Shown piece after piece: positions 45,322 through 53,635 of a DNA stretch of 64,000 nucleotides (within the stretch, counting starts at the first letter, position 1; each line of letters starts with the position of its first letter). The position numbers and the translations under genes were made by a program. The notes beneath the pieces are model-generated. The model ran no database searches, had not been told where the DNA came from, and was given only the letters and a program-made list of their open reading frames with translations. This DNA comes from Vibrio sp. SCSIO 43135 (GTDB taxonomy: Bacteria; Pseudomonadota; Gammaproteobacteria; Enterobacterales; Vibrionaceae): the NCBI RefSeq assembly GCF_023716665.1, contig NZ_CP071859.1:1116001-1180000 (forward strand), in the 5' to 3' direction.

Positions 45322-45871
45322 CGTCTTTCTTCCCTAGACCTACGATCTCTTGGATGAGGTGCAATACAAACTGGACAACAAGAATACAAAGACAAACAAA
45401 GATGATGCCTTTTAGAAGAGCAGGGTAAGGAGCGTTCAACACCGAGCCGGAGGTTTCAAGGCGCAGTTCACCCCACGGAGTAAACCAAGATTCTTGAACC
45501 ATGGAATACGAGGCGTAAGCCAGCATGCCAGCAAAGGCTAACCCCACAATGTGGTGAACAAGGTTTAGGTACTTACGGGCTTGGTTCGATACTGAATCAT
45601 AAATCAGTACCACTCGAACGTGTTTGTTCGCAGCGAACGCATAAATACCACCGATGATAAACAGCGAGCCACCGATGAAAGAAGCAGTTTCGTGAACCCA
45701 AGTGGTTGGCGCATCGAACACGTAGCGCATCACCACTTCGTAGAAAGAGATCAGCACTGTGAAGATGAAGAAGCCGCTAAGCAAATTACTGACTTTAATG
45801 ATTGCGCGGTCTAAAAAGTTTCTCGGCTGCTCTTCCTGCTCTTGAGGAGCATGGGGAGTTTTTTCATTCAT
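45314..45871 (-). CDS. dctQ: TRAP transporter small permease subunit (DctQ)
   Basis: DctQ is the small four-helix membrane subunit of TRAP transporters. I start it at ATG 45871 (MNEKTPHAPQ, 185 residues), because the longer frame to 45901 would begin inside a strong hairpin at 45892-45911. Four hydrophobic helices follow, with the typical EVVMRYVFDAPTTWVHE segment after the first and a SFIGGSLFIIGG second helix. Its end overlaps dctM by 8 bp. It lies 85 bp behind dctP. Confidence 0.92.
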   Translation of the reverse strand: MNEKTPHAPQEQEEQPRNFLDRAIIKVSNLLSGFFIFTVLISFYEVVMRYVFDAPTTWVHETASFIGGSLFIIGGIYAFAANKHVRVVLIYDSVSNQARKYLNLVHHIVGLAFAGMLAYASYSMVQESWFTPWGELRLETSGSVLNAPYPALLKGIIFVCLCILVVQFVLHLIQEIVGLGKKDDV

Positions 45872-45891
45872 AACGTTTTTCTCAAAAAGAA

Positions 45892-45911
45892 TGGAGGGCA
45901 ATTGCCCTCCA
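45892..45911 (-). promoter_or_regulatory. Perfect palindrome between dctP and dctQ, likely attenuating hairpin
   Basis: TGGAGGGCAATTGCCCTCCA is a 20-bp perfect palindrome. On the transcribed strand TTCTTTTT follows, so it looks like a partial terminator. Such a site would let the periplasmic binding protein be made in excess over the membrane subunits. Confidence 0.65.
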
Positions 45912-45956
45912 AAGAGGAGCGAAGTCTGGAGAACTTACTCCTATCACTTCAGTGAC

Positions 45957-46973
45957 TTAAAGTAAGTTGTTGTCTTCTAGGAAGGTTGTGACTGAATCGT
46001 AAACTTTAGCGGCGTTAGGCGAGCGTTGTGCAAACACTTTCCATTGTCCTTTTGCGATTTCGCGGAATTTTTTACGCTCTTCTTCCGACCAGTTATGAAT
46101 AGTGATTTCTGGATTCGCTTGCGCTTCTTTTACTGCTGCTTGGTCAGCCATCTTCAGCTGAGTGGTCATGTCGTAAGAGAAATCACGCACTGAGGTTTGC
46201 AGAATGGTTTGTAGATCTTCTGGCATTTTGTCCCATTTCTTCTGCGAGATAGAAATGTCGATCAGTGGCAGTGAGTGGAAACCAGGTTGAACAGGGTGAG
46301 TGGCGATGTCGTTCATGCCTGCTTTTTGGTTAGTCGAGAATACCGTGTAGTCTGCGGCATCAATTACGCCCTTGCTTAGGCCAGTAAACACTTCTGAACC
46401 TGGTAGGTTAACGGGTGTCGCCCCTGCCGCTGCAAACACTTGTTGAACTAGGCCTTCTGGAGCACGAAGTTTAAGGCCTTTCAGGTCATCTACGCCGTCG
46501 ATAGGTTTCTTAGAGATAAATGACTCAACACCAGTTGTAGAAGCACCAACGAATTTCACACCGTAAGGGGCGTATAGCTCGGTCATTAGCTCATTACCAC
46601 CACCGTAGTTCATGTATTGCAGCAGCTGAGTAGTATCAGACCAAGCACCTACCATGTTACCAATTAGGCCAAATGCAGGATCTTTACCCGAGAAGTAACC
46701 AGTTGCTGTTACGTGGCCATCTAGGATACCCATTTTGATTGCACCTAACGTTTCGGTGTGTTTAACCACTGCGCCTACAGGTAGTAGGTCGATTTCGATA
46801 CGGCCGTTAGACATTTTTTCTACACGCTCAACCCAGTTCTGCTGAACTTTGAAGTTCAAATCACCAGATGGATCAGATGACTGGATTTTTAGGTTGAAAT
46901 CTGCCGCGAGTGCTGAAGCTGAGAATAGACCAGTAAGGGTGGCTGCAAGCAAAGTTTTGTTCATCGCTTTCAT
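45957..46973 (-). CDS. dctP: TRAP transporter substrate-binding protein (DctP)
   Basis: DctP binds the substrate in the periplasm and delivers it to DctQM. The 338-residue protein has a signal peptide of about 23 residues ending SALA, then the family fold with VERVEKMSNGRIEIDLLPVGAVV, the conserved GLKLRAPEGLVQQVF containing the Arg that binds the carboxylate of the ligand, and IDAADYTVFSTN. ATG 46973 has an AAGGATA ribosome site. It is the first gene of the leftward operon, preceded by two GntR-type operators. Gluconate is the likely ligand, by context only. Confidence 0.93.
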   Translation of the reverse strand: MKAMNKTLLAATLTGLFSASALAADFNLKIQSSDPSGDLNFKVQQNWVERVEKMSNGRIEIDLLPVGAVVKHTETLGAIKMGILDGHVTATGYFSGKDPAFGLIGNMVGAWSDTTQLLQYMNYGGGNELMTELYAPYGVKFVGASTTGVESFISKKPIDGVDDLKGLKLRAPEGLVQQVFAAAGATPVNLPGSEVFTGLSKGVIDAADYTVFSTNQKAGMNDIATHPVQPGFHSLPLIDISISQKKWDKMPEDLQTILQTSVRDFSYDMTTQLKMADQAAVKEAQANPEITIHNWSEEERKKFREIAKGQWKVFAQRSPNAAKVYDSVTTFLEDNNLL

Positions 46974-47040
46974 GATGGGGGTATCCTTTAGATTGTTTCA
47001 GTTTTTCCTAATTACACGAACGTCCGGTTGTTATAGAAAT

Positions 47041-47078
47041 ATGTTACCGGTAACGAGTAACTAAATGTTACCGGTAAC
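47041..47078. promoter_or_regulatory. Two GntR-type operators upstream of dctP
   Basis: ATGTTACCGGTAAC occurs twice (47041-47054 and 47065-47078), each with a perfect GTTACCGGTAAC palindrome, centres 24 bp apart. This is the sequence recognised by the gluconate repressor GntR in enterobacteria. Placed 70-105 bp before dctP, the pair should make the dctPQM-gntK-gnd operon inducible by gluconate. No gntR gene is in the window. Confidence 0.87.
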
Positions 47079-47093
47079 CAATGTTTACATTCT

Positions 47094-47109
47094 GTGACAA
47101 TTGTCATGA
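47094..47109. promoter_or_regulatory. Possible CRP site
   Basis: TGTGACAATTGTCATG has the left half-site TGTGA and a partial right half (TCATG versus TCACA) with the normal 6-bp spacer. It lies just upstream of the GntR operators, where a cAMP-CRP activator site would be expected for a sugar-acid operon. The weak right half makes this tentative. The rest of the gap to 47341 holds nothing else I can name. Confidence 0.4.
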
Positions 47110-47341
47110 ATTTGTGTTCCTACCGACAAAGGGGTAATAGCGCGGTAAAAAAATGGGATGTCGCAAACGCGACTGGTTGAATAAGGCGTTGTAGGCGATT
47201 ACTGGAACGATGTTGTCAGGTTAGGCTGAAAATGGAGTAGGTAACGGGAGGTTAAATACTTTGAAAAGTTAAATTAAATGAATGATTTAATGATGAGATA
47301 TTTAGGCTTATGGGCTGGAGTATTGTTGGCTTAAGTTAGAA

Positions 47342-47376
47342 TTTTAACCACCCCAGTTTGTGGCTGGGGTGGATTT
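47342..47376 (-). terminator. Intrinsic terminator of the PTS EIICB gene
   Basis: CCACCCCAG (47348-47356) pairs perfectly with CTGGGGTGG (47364-47372). Read on the minus strand it is followed by TTAAAAT, a modest T tail. It lies about 25 bp behind the PTS gene stop. Confidence 0.8.
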
Positions 47377-47397
47377 TGCGAGGTAAACCCAAACAGA

Positions 47398-48798
47398 TTA
47401 GGCTTGGACTAATTGCGCTGCTTTCTTCATCGCTTCTTTGGTTGAGCATTCGATTACATTTGATTTGGCAAATCGCTCTGCGTCTTTCACTTGAATATCG
47501 TGGGCAAGAATCACCAGTTTTGCATTAGCAACATCGAGCGGAGAAATACGGTTCTGAATACCATTTTGCCCTTGAGTCTCTACCTTAATTTTTACTCCAG
47601 CAGAGGCGGCTGCTTTTTCCAATGATTTTGCTGCTAAGAAAGTGTGTGCAACACCGGAAGGGCAACAAGTAACTGCAACGATGTCGTATTCACCTTCGCC
47701 AGCCACGGGAATAGCTTGTGCGTGCGTTGGTGCTGCTTCTACGATTTCGTCTTCAGACTCTTCCTCTGCAACTGGCTTCCAGAAACCTACTATAAGGGCA
47801 GTGGTAAGAGAGCCAAGTGCAATACCGACAACATACATTGGTATATTGCTTGATACTGGTGCAGTAATCAGGCCGCCCCATGGTGCGTGTAGCAATACGT
47901 CGGTTAAGAAGCCAAAGACACAGCCAACGATACCGCCAGCGACAATTGAAGGAAGTACGCGTACTGGATCATTAGCCGCGAATGGTATTGCGCCTTCAGA
48001 GATACCGATAGACCCCATGATCGCGGCAGCTTTACCGGCTTCTTGTTCTTGCTTGCTGAATTTCTTTTTGAAAAGGAAAGTCGCGAGAGCCATCCCCAAT
48101 GGTGGAGTACAAATCGCGATACCCACACCACCCATTAACCATGGTTGTGTATCGACCTGAGTTTGGGCAAACAGCGTCGCCACTTTGTTGATTGGGCCGC
48201 CCATGTCAAAAGCCGTCATACCGCCAAGAATGGTTCCCAGAACAACCTTTGAAGCTCCCGCCATAGAAGCAAGAAACTCGTTCATTGAAGCCATGAAAAT
48301 TTTGATTGGTTCGCCAATGCCCCACAAAACAATACCGGCAGAGATTAATGTGCCAATGAGCGGGTAAATAAAGTAAGCGCCCAACGCTGTCATGTTAGCG
48401 GAAAGCGGGATTTTCTTTAGCTGAAATACCACGCCACCTGCGATAAAACCAGCAACGATACAGCCAAGGAAGCCACCGCCCATATCAGCCATGATGCCAG
48501 AAGAGATCATAGCAGGGGCTAGTGCTGGCTTATCCGCAATGGAATATCCGATGAACCCCCCAAGAATGATTGGAAAAAGCACCAAGCCTTTGATGCCAAT
48601 ATTGGAGATGTCGGCCAACAAGCCGTCTGCTGGTACAGCGCCCTTGCCTGATGCCATGACGGCTAGGGCGAGTAAAACGCCCCCCGCGACGATAAATGGC
48701 AGCATGTGAGAAGTGCCAAACAACAAGTGCTGCTTGAGTTTACTGAGGTTTTTTTTTAAATCGCTATTACTGGTTGCAGGTACGGTAATGGTACTCAT
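47398..48798 (-). CDS. PTS fructose/mannose-family transporter, EIIC-EIIB fusion
   Basis: This 466-residue membrane protein transports and phosphorylates a hexose of the fructose type. The EIIC domain (about residues 20-340) has ten or so helices with HLLFGTSHMLPFIVAGG, MTAFDMGGPINKVA and GISEGAIPFAANDP; the EIIB domain (about 370-466) carries the phosphorylated Cys in AVTCCPSGVAHT. It lacks an EIIA domain, so a partner such as the separate EIIA or the EIIABC proteins nearby must supply phosphate. It is close in sequence to the C-B part of the EIIABC protein at 54977-56854. It is monocistronic. Confidence 0.92.
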   Translation of the reverse strand: MSTITVPATSNSDLKKNLSKLKQHLLFGTSHMLPFIVAGGVLLALAVMASGKGAVPADGLLADISNIGIKGLVLFPIILGGFIGYSIADKPALAPAMISSGIMADMGGGFLGCIVAGFIAGGVVFQLKKIPLSANMTALGAYFIYPLIGTLISAGIVLWGIGEPIKIFMASMNEFLASMAGASKVVLGTILGGMTAFDMGGPINKVATLFAQTQVDTQPWLMGGVGIAICTPPLGMALATFLFKKKFSKQEQEAGKAAAIMGSIGISEGAIPFAANDPVRVLPSIVAGGIVGCVFGFLTDVLLHAPWGGLITAPVSSNIPMYVVGIALGSLTTALIVGFWKPVAEEESEDEIVEAAPTHAQAIPVAGEGEYDIVAVTCCPSGVAHTFLAAKSLEKAAASAGVKIKVETQGQNGIQNRISPLDVANAKLVILAHDIQVKDAERFAKSNVIECSTKEAMKKAAQLVQA

Positions 48799-49110
48799 AT
48801 CTAAGTCGCCTTATGAATGAATTAAATTAGCAGAGGTTTTTAAATATGGAGTTTTAATTTATTTATTAGGTATGCAGTTAAAATTAATGGCATCCAATAT
48901 TTGTTATTTCGGTTTGTTTATCTCTATGAGTCAAAGCCGTTGTATTTCAAGAGAGTAAATAAACGCTTAATTAATCTTCCATGATGAAAAATTAATCCAT
49001 TTCTAACTTTTCAGAAATAGTAAAAAAAATGCCTTAGCTATACTTTTGTATCATGGAATAATAACTGTGATTAGCATCGTTATTTCTGCATCTTGAGGTT
49101 ACTTGGGTAT
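48799..49110. other. Intergenic A+T-rich region between the EIICB gene and manA
   Basis: No gene is seen. It must hold the promoter of the leftward EIICB gene. Near 49039-49044 TATACT on the plus strand could start a short RNA ending at the terminator at 49111-49141, but a matching -35 box is poor. Confidence 0.35.
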
Positions 49111-49141
49111 AAAAAAAGCCTCGCTGAGCGAGGCTTTTTTT
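49111..49141. terminator. Bidirectional terminator downstream of manA
   Basis: AAAAAAAGCCTCGC (49111-49124) and GCGAGGCTTTTTTT (49128-49141) form a perfect stem flanked by A and T runs. It ends manA transcription on the minus strand and can also end a plus-strand RNA. Confidence 0.92.
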
Positions 49142-49173
49142 AGTTTAACGACTTACATCTTAACAGCACATAA

Positions 49174-50466
49174 TTAGCAAAATGCGCGAGCGACTCGCCC
49201 AGCGGATTTCACAGTGTAACGTTCGCTGCAAGCTGGGATGAACACCGATTGCCCCGGTTTCAGGTCGCACGATTCGCCATTGGTATGCTGCAAGTTAACG
49301 GGGCTATCAATCGCGAGTAAGATTTCGCCACTCCGAGTTTCCAACTCCATTGGATGGGTTGGAGAGAGAATCGAAAACTTAAAATCATCGACAGGTATGG
49401 CGTAGTTTAGAGTGTCTCCAGATTGTGTTGGTGACAACTTTAAGCTGCTTAACGGCTTAGGTTCAAAACGAGTACATGCAATAAGCTCTTCGACATCGAT
49501 GTATTTGGGTGTCAAACCTGCACGCAATACATTGTCTGAATTGGCCATAATTTCTAACCCAGTGCCTTTGATATACGCATGTGGTGTTTGCGCATCCAAA
49601 AACATCGCTTCTCCGGGTTGTAAGGTAATAACATTGAGAATTAATGGTGAGAATAGGCCAATATCTCCCGGATATTGATCAGCCAGCTTTGAAATCAGAG
49701 AGCAAACAGGTTCTTCTACGATGCTTACTTTATCAATGAGTTTATTGATGGCTCTTTGCTTTATTTTTCCATCCAAAGTGAGCAATGAAGAAAAAAACTG
49801 AGATAAACCTAAATCGGTTTGGTTATTGATTAGGTGATCTATTATTGGAGCTAGTTCACTTATATCTAACTTTGCAAAATATTCAATGATCTCTTCGAGC
49901 GAACGAAATCCATTCATTGCTTGGTAAGGGGTTAAGGCGTACACCAATTCTGGTTTATGGTTTGGATCTTTATAATTGCGGTTTCCAGCTGTAAATGGGG
50001 TACCTTGATTTTGCTCTTTTAAGAATCCAGCCTCCGCTTGGCGTTTACTCGGGTGAACTTGAATCGATAGGGCCTTTTCTGCGGCTAAAACCTTAAACAG
50101 GTAGGGCAATTCGCCAAATTGTTCGAATGTGGTTTTGCCAAGGTATTGCTCGGGCTGCTTAGCAATGAGCTCAGCTAAGTTGTGTTGCTGACCATCAATG
50201 TCGACGTAAGAGCAGCCGTTAGGATGCGCCCCCATCCACACTTCTGCCTGAGGTTCCTCTTTGTCGTTGTTGAAGCCAAACAAGCTTTGCAATGAGTTGG
50301 TACTGCCCCAAGCGTAGTTCTGGATAACGTTGTGCATCGGTAGGAATGCGGGTATGTGTTGCTTATAAGTGGCTTCGTTAGCGTAAGTCATCGAGTCCAG
50401 TAACGATGAGTGACTGTGCTCGGCGTGGGCAGAAGATGTCGTGAATTCTGGCATTGTTATCACCAT
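49174..50466 (-). CDS. manA: Mannose-6-phosphate isomerase, class I
   Basis: ManA interconverts mannose 6-phosphate and fructose 6-phosphate using zinc. The 430-residue sequence shows the class I motifs: MHNVIQNYAWGST, EVWMGAHPNG, FKVLAAEKALSIQVHPSK with zinc ligands, DPNHKPELVYALTP and the catalytic Arg region ANSDNVLRAGLTPKYID. ATG 50466 is used; a second ATG at 50454 is in frame. It lies 54 bp behind the EIIABC gene on the same strand, with a hairpin in between. Import of mannose as mannose 6-phosphate by that PTS would feed this enzyme. Confidence 0.95.
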   Translation of the reverse strand: MVITMPEFTTSSAHAEHSHSSLLDSMTYANEATYKQHIPAFLPMHNVIQNYAWGSTNSLQSLFGFNNDKEEPQAEVWMGAHPNGCSYVDIDGQQHNLAELIAKQPEQYLGKTTFEQFGELPYLFKVLAAEKALSIQVHPSKRQAEAGFLKEQNQGTPFTAGNRNYKDPNHKPELVYALTPYQAMNGFRSLEEIIEYFAKLDISELAPIIDHLINNQTDLGLSQFFSSLLTLDGKIKQRAINKLIDKVSIVEEPVCSLISKLADQYPGDIGLFSPLILNVITLQPGEAMFLDAQTPHAYIKGTGLEIMANSDNVLRAGLTPKYIDVEELIACTRFEPKPLSSLKLSPTQSGDTLNYAIPVDDFKFSILSPTHPMELETRSGEILLAIDSPVNLQHTNGESCDLKPGQSVFIPACSERYTVKSAGRVARAFC

Positions 50467-50475
50467 TATCGAGAG

Positions 50476-50503
50476 AGTGGCTTGAACCTTGATTCAAGCC
50501 ACT
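50476..50503 (-). other. Hairpin between the PTS EIIABC gene and manA
   Basis: AGTGGCTTGAA (50476-50486) pairs perfectly with TTCAAGCCACT (50493-50503) around a six-base loop. No T run follows, so it may be a stability or processing hairpin that sets manA expression relative to the transporter. Confidence 0.55.
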
Positions 50504-50520
50504 AGTTGAGTTGGAAGGGG

Positions 50521-52422
50521 TTAAGCGACAGCTGGGATCAGCTTTTCTTTGCGGAGTTTTTTCAATGTCACACAGGTAACTGCAGTAACAGCAGTACCTG
50601 CAGCCATACATACAATGGCCAGCAGCGGGTAGTTCATCGCTCCAAGTAGCGCCACGACAGGACCACCGTGTGCAACGCTGTTAGTGATGCCAAAGGAGAA
50701 CGCCATCACAGCTGCAACCATAGAACCAAGGATATTGGCAGGAATGACCGACATTGGATCTTGAGCTGCGAATGGAATCGCGCCCTCTGAGATCCCGACT
50801 AGCCCCATCGCGCCAGCGGCTTTGCCCGCTTCAACTTCAGATGACTCGAACAGCTCTAACTTACGACCAAGTACAGTTGCGAGTGCCATACCTAGTGGGG
50901 CAACTGGAATTGCACAGGCCATCGCACCCATAAATTGTGTTTGGCCACTGGCAATCATGCCGACAGAGAATAAGAATGCGACCTTGTTAAACGGACCACC
51001 CATATCAAAGCCCGCCATACCACCAAGCACAATGCCAAGTAAGATAACGTTCCCGGTACTCATTGAAGTGAGCAGAGCAGTTAGGCTGTCCATTAGCCCT
51101 GCGATTGGTGCACCGATAACAAAGATGAACAGACCGGCGATAAAGAGCGAGCCCGTAATTGGGGCGATCATAATAGGGACAAGTGGCTGTATGAACTTGT
51201 GGTAGTTGATGGACGTGACCCATTTAACGAAGTAACCAACCAGCAGGCCGGCAACAATAGCGCCGATGAAACCCGTGCCGGCTTCTGCACCATAGAAAGA
51301 CCCGTTGTTGGCAATCCAGCCACCGATTAGGCCTGGAGCCAGAGCCGGTCTATCGGCAATCGCATACGCAATGTAGCCAGCCAAGATTGGGATCATCAAC
51401 GTAAAGGCGACCACGCCCACTTCAAGGATCTGGTTCCACATACTGCCTTCAGGAATAGCCATCCCCGCCTCTGTCGGCTCACCACCGATTGCAAGCGCAA
51501 GGGCAATCAACAAACCGCCAGTGACTACAAATGGGATCATGTGTGATACCCCATTCATTAGAAAACGGTACAAATCGGAGCGAGCTTGCGATGCTTTACT
51601 GGCAACGGAGGTATCGGATTTTTGTGCTTCTGCGTAATACTGAGGAGCGTTGAGTGCTTGCTGTATCAACCCTTCTGCATCTTTAATCGGAGCTTTGACG
51701 TTGGTTTTTATTACACGCTTTCCTGTGAAGCGCGCCATGTCGACCTGTTTATCACAGGCGACAACAATTGCGTCAGCGCGAGCGATCTCTGCGTCAGTTG
51801 GACTGTTCTTAACGCCAATAGACCCATTGGTTTCGACTTTGACTTCATAGCCTAATGCCGCCGCGCCTTTTTCTAATGCTTCTGCCGCCAAATAGGTATG
51901 AGCGACACCCGCTGGGCAACCTGTAACGCCGATGATAAAACCCTTGTCCTGCTCGATGGTTTGCTCCACTTCCGCTGGCTTTTCTAGCAGTAAGCTGAGG
52001 GCTTGTTCTGAAGAGGTGGATTGAAGGAAGCTATCAATAAATCCGTCTTCAATCAGTTTCGAAGACAGTTCTGCGAGCACTTCAATATGGTGATTGTCAC
52101 CGCCATCGGGAGAAGCAATCATGAAGAACAACTTTGATGGCAGGCCATCTTCCGCTCCGTAATCAATACCGGCTTTGTGCACGCCAATGACTACCGCGGG
52201 CTCTACTACAGCTGCACTTTTCGCATGGGGCAGTGCGACGCCTTCTTCAAACCCAGTATTACCGAGTTCTTCTCGAGCTTTGATGTCGGCAAGAAACTGG
52301 TGTTTGTCGCAAATTCGGCCTTGTGATTCAAGAACATCGATCAGCTCTTTAAACACCTCTTCTTTGGTGTTGGCTTGCAGGTCGAGCTTGATTAATTGCT
52401 CGTTGATAAGTTTGGTGATCAT
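50521..52422 (-). CDS. PTS fructose/mannose-family EIIABC transporter
   Basis: This 633-residue fusion imports and phosphorylates a hexose, probably mannose. The order is A-B-C: EIIA (about residues 1-150) with the active His in GVALPHAKS; EIIB (about 160-260) with the Cys in GVTGCPAGVAHTY; EIIC (about 285-633) with FDMGGPFNKVAF and GISEGAIPFAAQDP. It is followed by manA in the same direction, and an AraC-type regulator diverges upstream. The same gene order is known in V. cholerae around the mannose PTS. Substrate remains inferred. Confidence 0.93.
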   Translation of the reverse strand: MITKLINEQLIKLDLQANTKEEVFKELIDVLESQGRICDKHQFLADIKAREELGNTGFEEGVALPHAKSAAVVEPAVVIGVHKAGIDYGAEDGLPSKLFFMIASPDGGDNHHIEVLAELSSKLIEDGFIDSFLQSTSSEQALSLLLEKPAEVEQTIEQDKGFIIGVTGCPAGVAHTYLAAEALEKGAAALGYEVKVETNGSIGVKNSPTDAEIARADAIVVACDKQVDMARFTGKRVIKTNVKAPIKDAEGLIQQALNAPQYYAEAQKSDTSVASKASQARSDLYRFLMNGVSHMIPFVVTGGLLIALALAIGGEPTEAGMAIPEGSMWNQILEVGVVAFTLMIPILAGYIAYAIADRPALAPGLIGGWIANNGSFYGAEAGTGFIGAIVAGLLVGYFVKWVTSINYHKFIQPLVPIMIAPITGSLFIAGLFIFVIGAPIAGLMDSLTALLTSMSTGNVILLGIVLGGMAGFDMGGPFNKVAFLFSVGMIASGQTQFMGAMACAIPVAPLGMALATVLGRKLELFESSEVEAGKAAGAMGLVGISEGAIPFAAQDPMSVIPANILGSMVAAVMAFSFGITNSVAHGGPVVALLGAMNYPLLAIVCMAAGTAVTAVTCVTLKKLRKEKLIPAVA

Positions 52423-52645
52423 TTGGAACCCCTAATGACTTTTTTGTTGTATTGGGGATATTTTGAGAGGGAGAGGAAAAGGTATGTAGTGAAGAAAGAA
52501 TGCATTTACTAGACGATTGTAACTGCATTTTTGACGTGTGATCTTGATCGGTTGTCGATAGGTTTTAGTGCCGATTTTGATTGGTTAAGTGTATTAAAAA
52601 CAAATGGATAGCTTTATGTGTGTGCTGTTCTATGTAGAGGTGGAT

Positions 52646-52674
52646 ACTGGACATTTAGAACTATAACTGGATAT
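52646..52674 (+). promoter_or_regulatory. Direct-repeat operator candidate of the AraC-type regulator
   Basis: ACTGGACAT (52646-52654) and ACTGGATAT (52666-52674) are direct repeats 20 bp apart, the spacing used by AraC-family proteins that contact two adjacent major grooves. They lie in the 370-bp region between the EIIABC gene and the regulator gene. A similar AACTGGATTAT is on the minus strand at 54833-54843, in front of the other PTS genes. The rest of 52423-52792 shows no other element I can support. Confidence 0.5.
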
Positions 52675-52792
52675 ATGTAACATTTGATTGAAATTGTGAT
52701 TTCACTCAATAGCGCAAAATGACGAAGCAGGGTATATCTACTTTCAGTTATTGAATGTCACTGTCGCAGCGCGGCATTACTGAGCCTCAAGT

Positions 52793-53632
52793 ATGGTATT
52801 TCACGATTTAATTAGTTCGCTATTAGCAGAGAGAGAATCTAGCCAGAAGATCTGGTTTGCGGGCGATTTTCACACGCCACCAGAGTTCAGCTATCAGGTT
52901 AACTTCCCCCGTTTAGAACTGGTGTTGGATGGTGAATACATCAACGAGATGGAAAATCACGAACGTAAAGTCTGTAAAATCGTAGCTAAAGCCGGCGACG
53001 CGATTTTTGTGCCGCCTAACTGCTGGAATAAGCCTGATTGGGATACCGATTGTTCGGTACTGAGTATGTTATTTGGGAGGCGTCAATTAGGTTTGAGTTT
53101 GGTCAGCAAGAGAAAAGGTGAGACGACTTTTTACGACATTCAAAAGCACAGCATTCAAACCCGCTCTGGCTTTGCAATCGACAACATCTTAGAAGCACTT
53201 AGCTCGCTGGCTCGCGAAAATACCAAGCAGCCTATGGATGAGTTACTGCTTCAAGCGTTACTGCAGTATTGCAAGTCGATGTTGGAAGCGCCAGCAGAGC
53301 AATCTCATAGTCGTGTACAGGACTTGTATCAGGGGATCTGTATCTACATTCAAGAAAACTTCCATCGCCAGATAACACGTAATAGTATCGCGGAACGTTT
53401 TAGTATTTCGCCCAACCATTTATCGCGATTGTTCCGTCAACAGGGCCACATGACGCTGGCAGACTACATCACTTGGGTTCGAATTGATCGCGCTAAATTT
53501 ATGCTCAAGAAGTACAACTTCAAACTCAATGAAGTGTCATTGCGTTGCGGGTTTAAAGATGTGAACTACTTTTGTCGGGTTTTTAAAAAACGAACGGGCA
53601 GAACGCCCTCTGATTACCGAGGTTCTATTTAG
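52793..53632 (+). CDS. AraC-family transcriptional regulator of the PTS cluster
   Basis: This 279-residue protein has an N-terminal cupin-like sensor region (about residues 1-150, with GDAIFVPPNCWNKPDW) and a C-terminal AraC DNA-binding domain (about 180-279) with two helix-turn-helix motifs: NSIAERFSISPNHLSRLFRQ and EVSLRCGFKDVNYFCRVFKK, ending GRTPSDYR. It diverges from the mannose-type EIIABC and is flanked by other PTS genes on its right, so it probably activates this cluster in response to its sugar. It ends 3 bp before the convergent EIIA gene. Confidence 0.9.
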   Translation: MVFHDLISSLLAERESSQKIWFAGDFHTPPEFSYQVNFPRLELVLDGEYINEMENHERKVCKIVAKAGDAIFVPPNCWNKPDWDTDCSVLSMLFGRRQLGLSLVSKRKGETTFYDIQKHSIQTRSGFAIDNILEALSSLARENTKQPMDELLLQALLQYCKSMLEAPAEQSHSRVQDLYQGICIYIQENFHRQITRNSIAERFSISPNHLSRLFRQQGHMTLADYITWVRIDRAKFMLKKYNFKLNEVSLRCGFKDVNYFCRVFKKRTGRTPSDYRGSI

Positions 53633-53635
53633 TCG

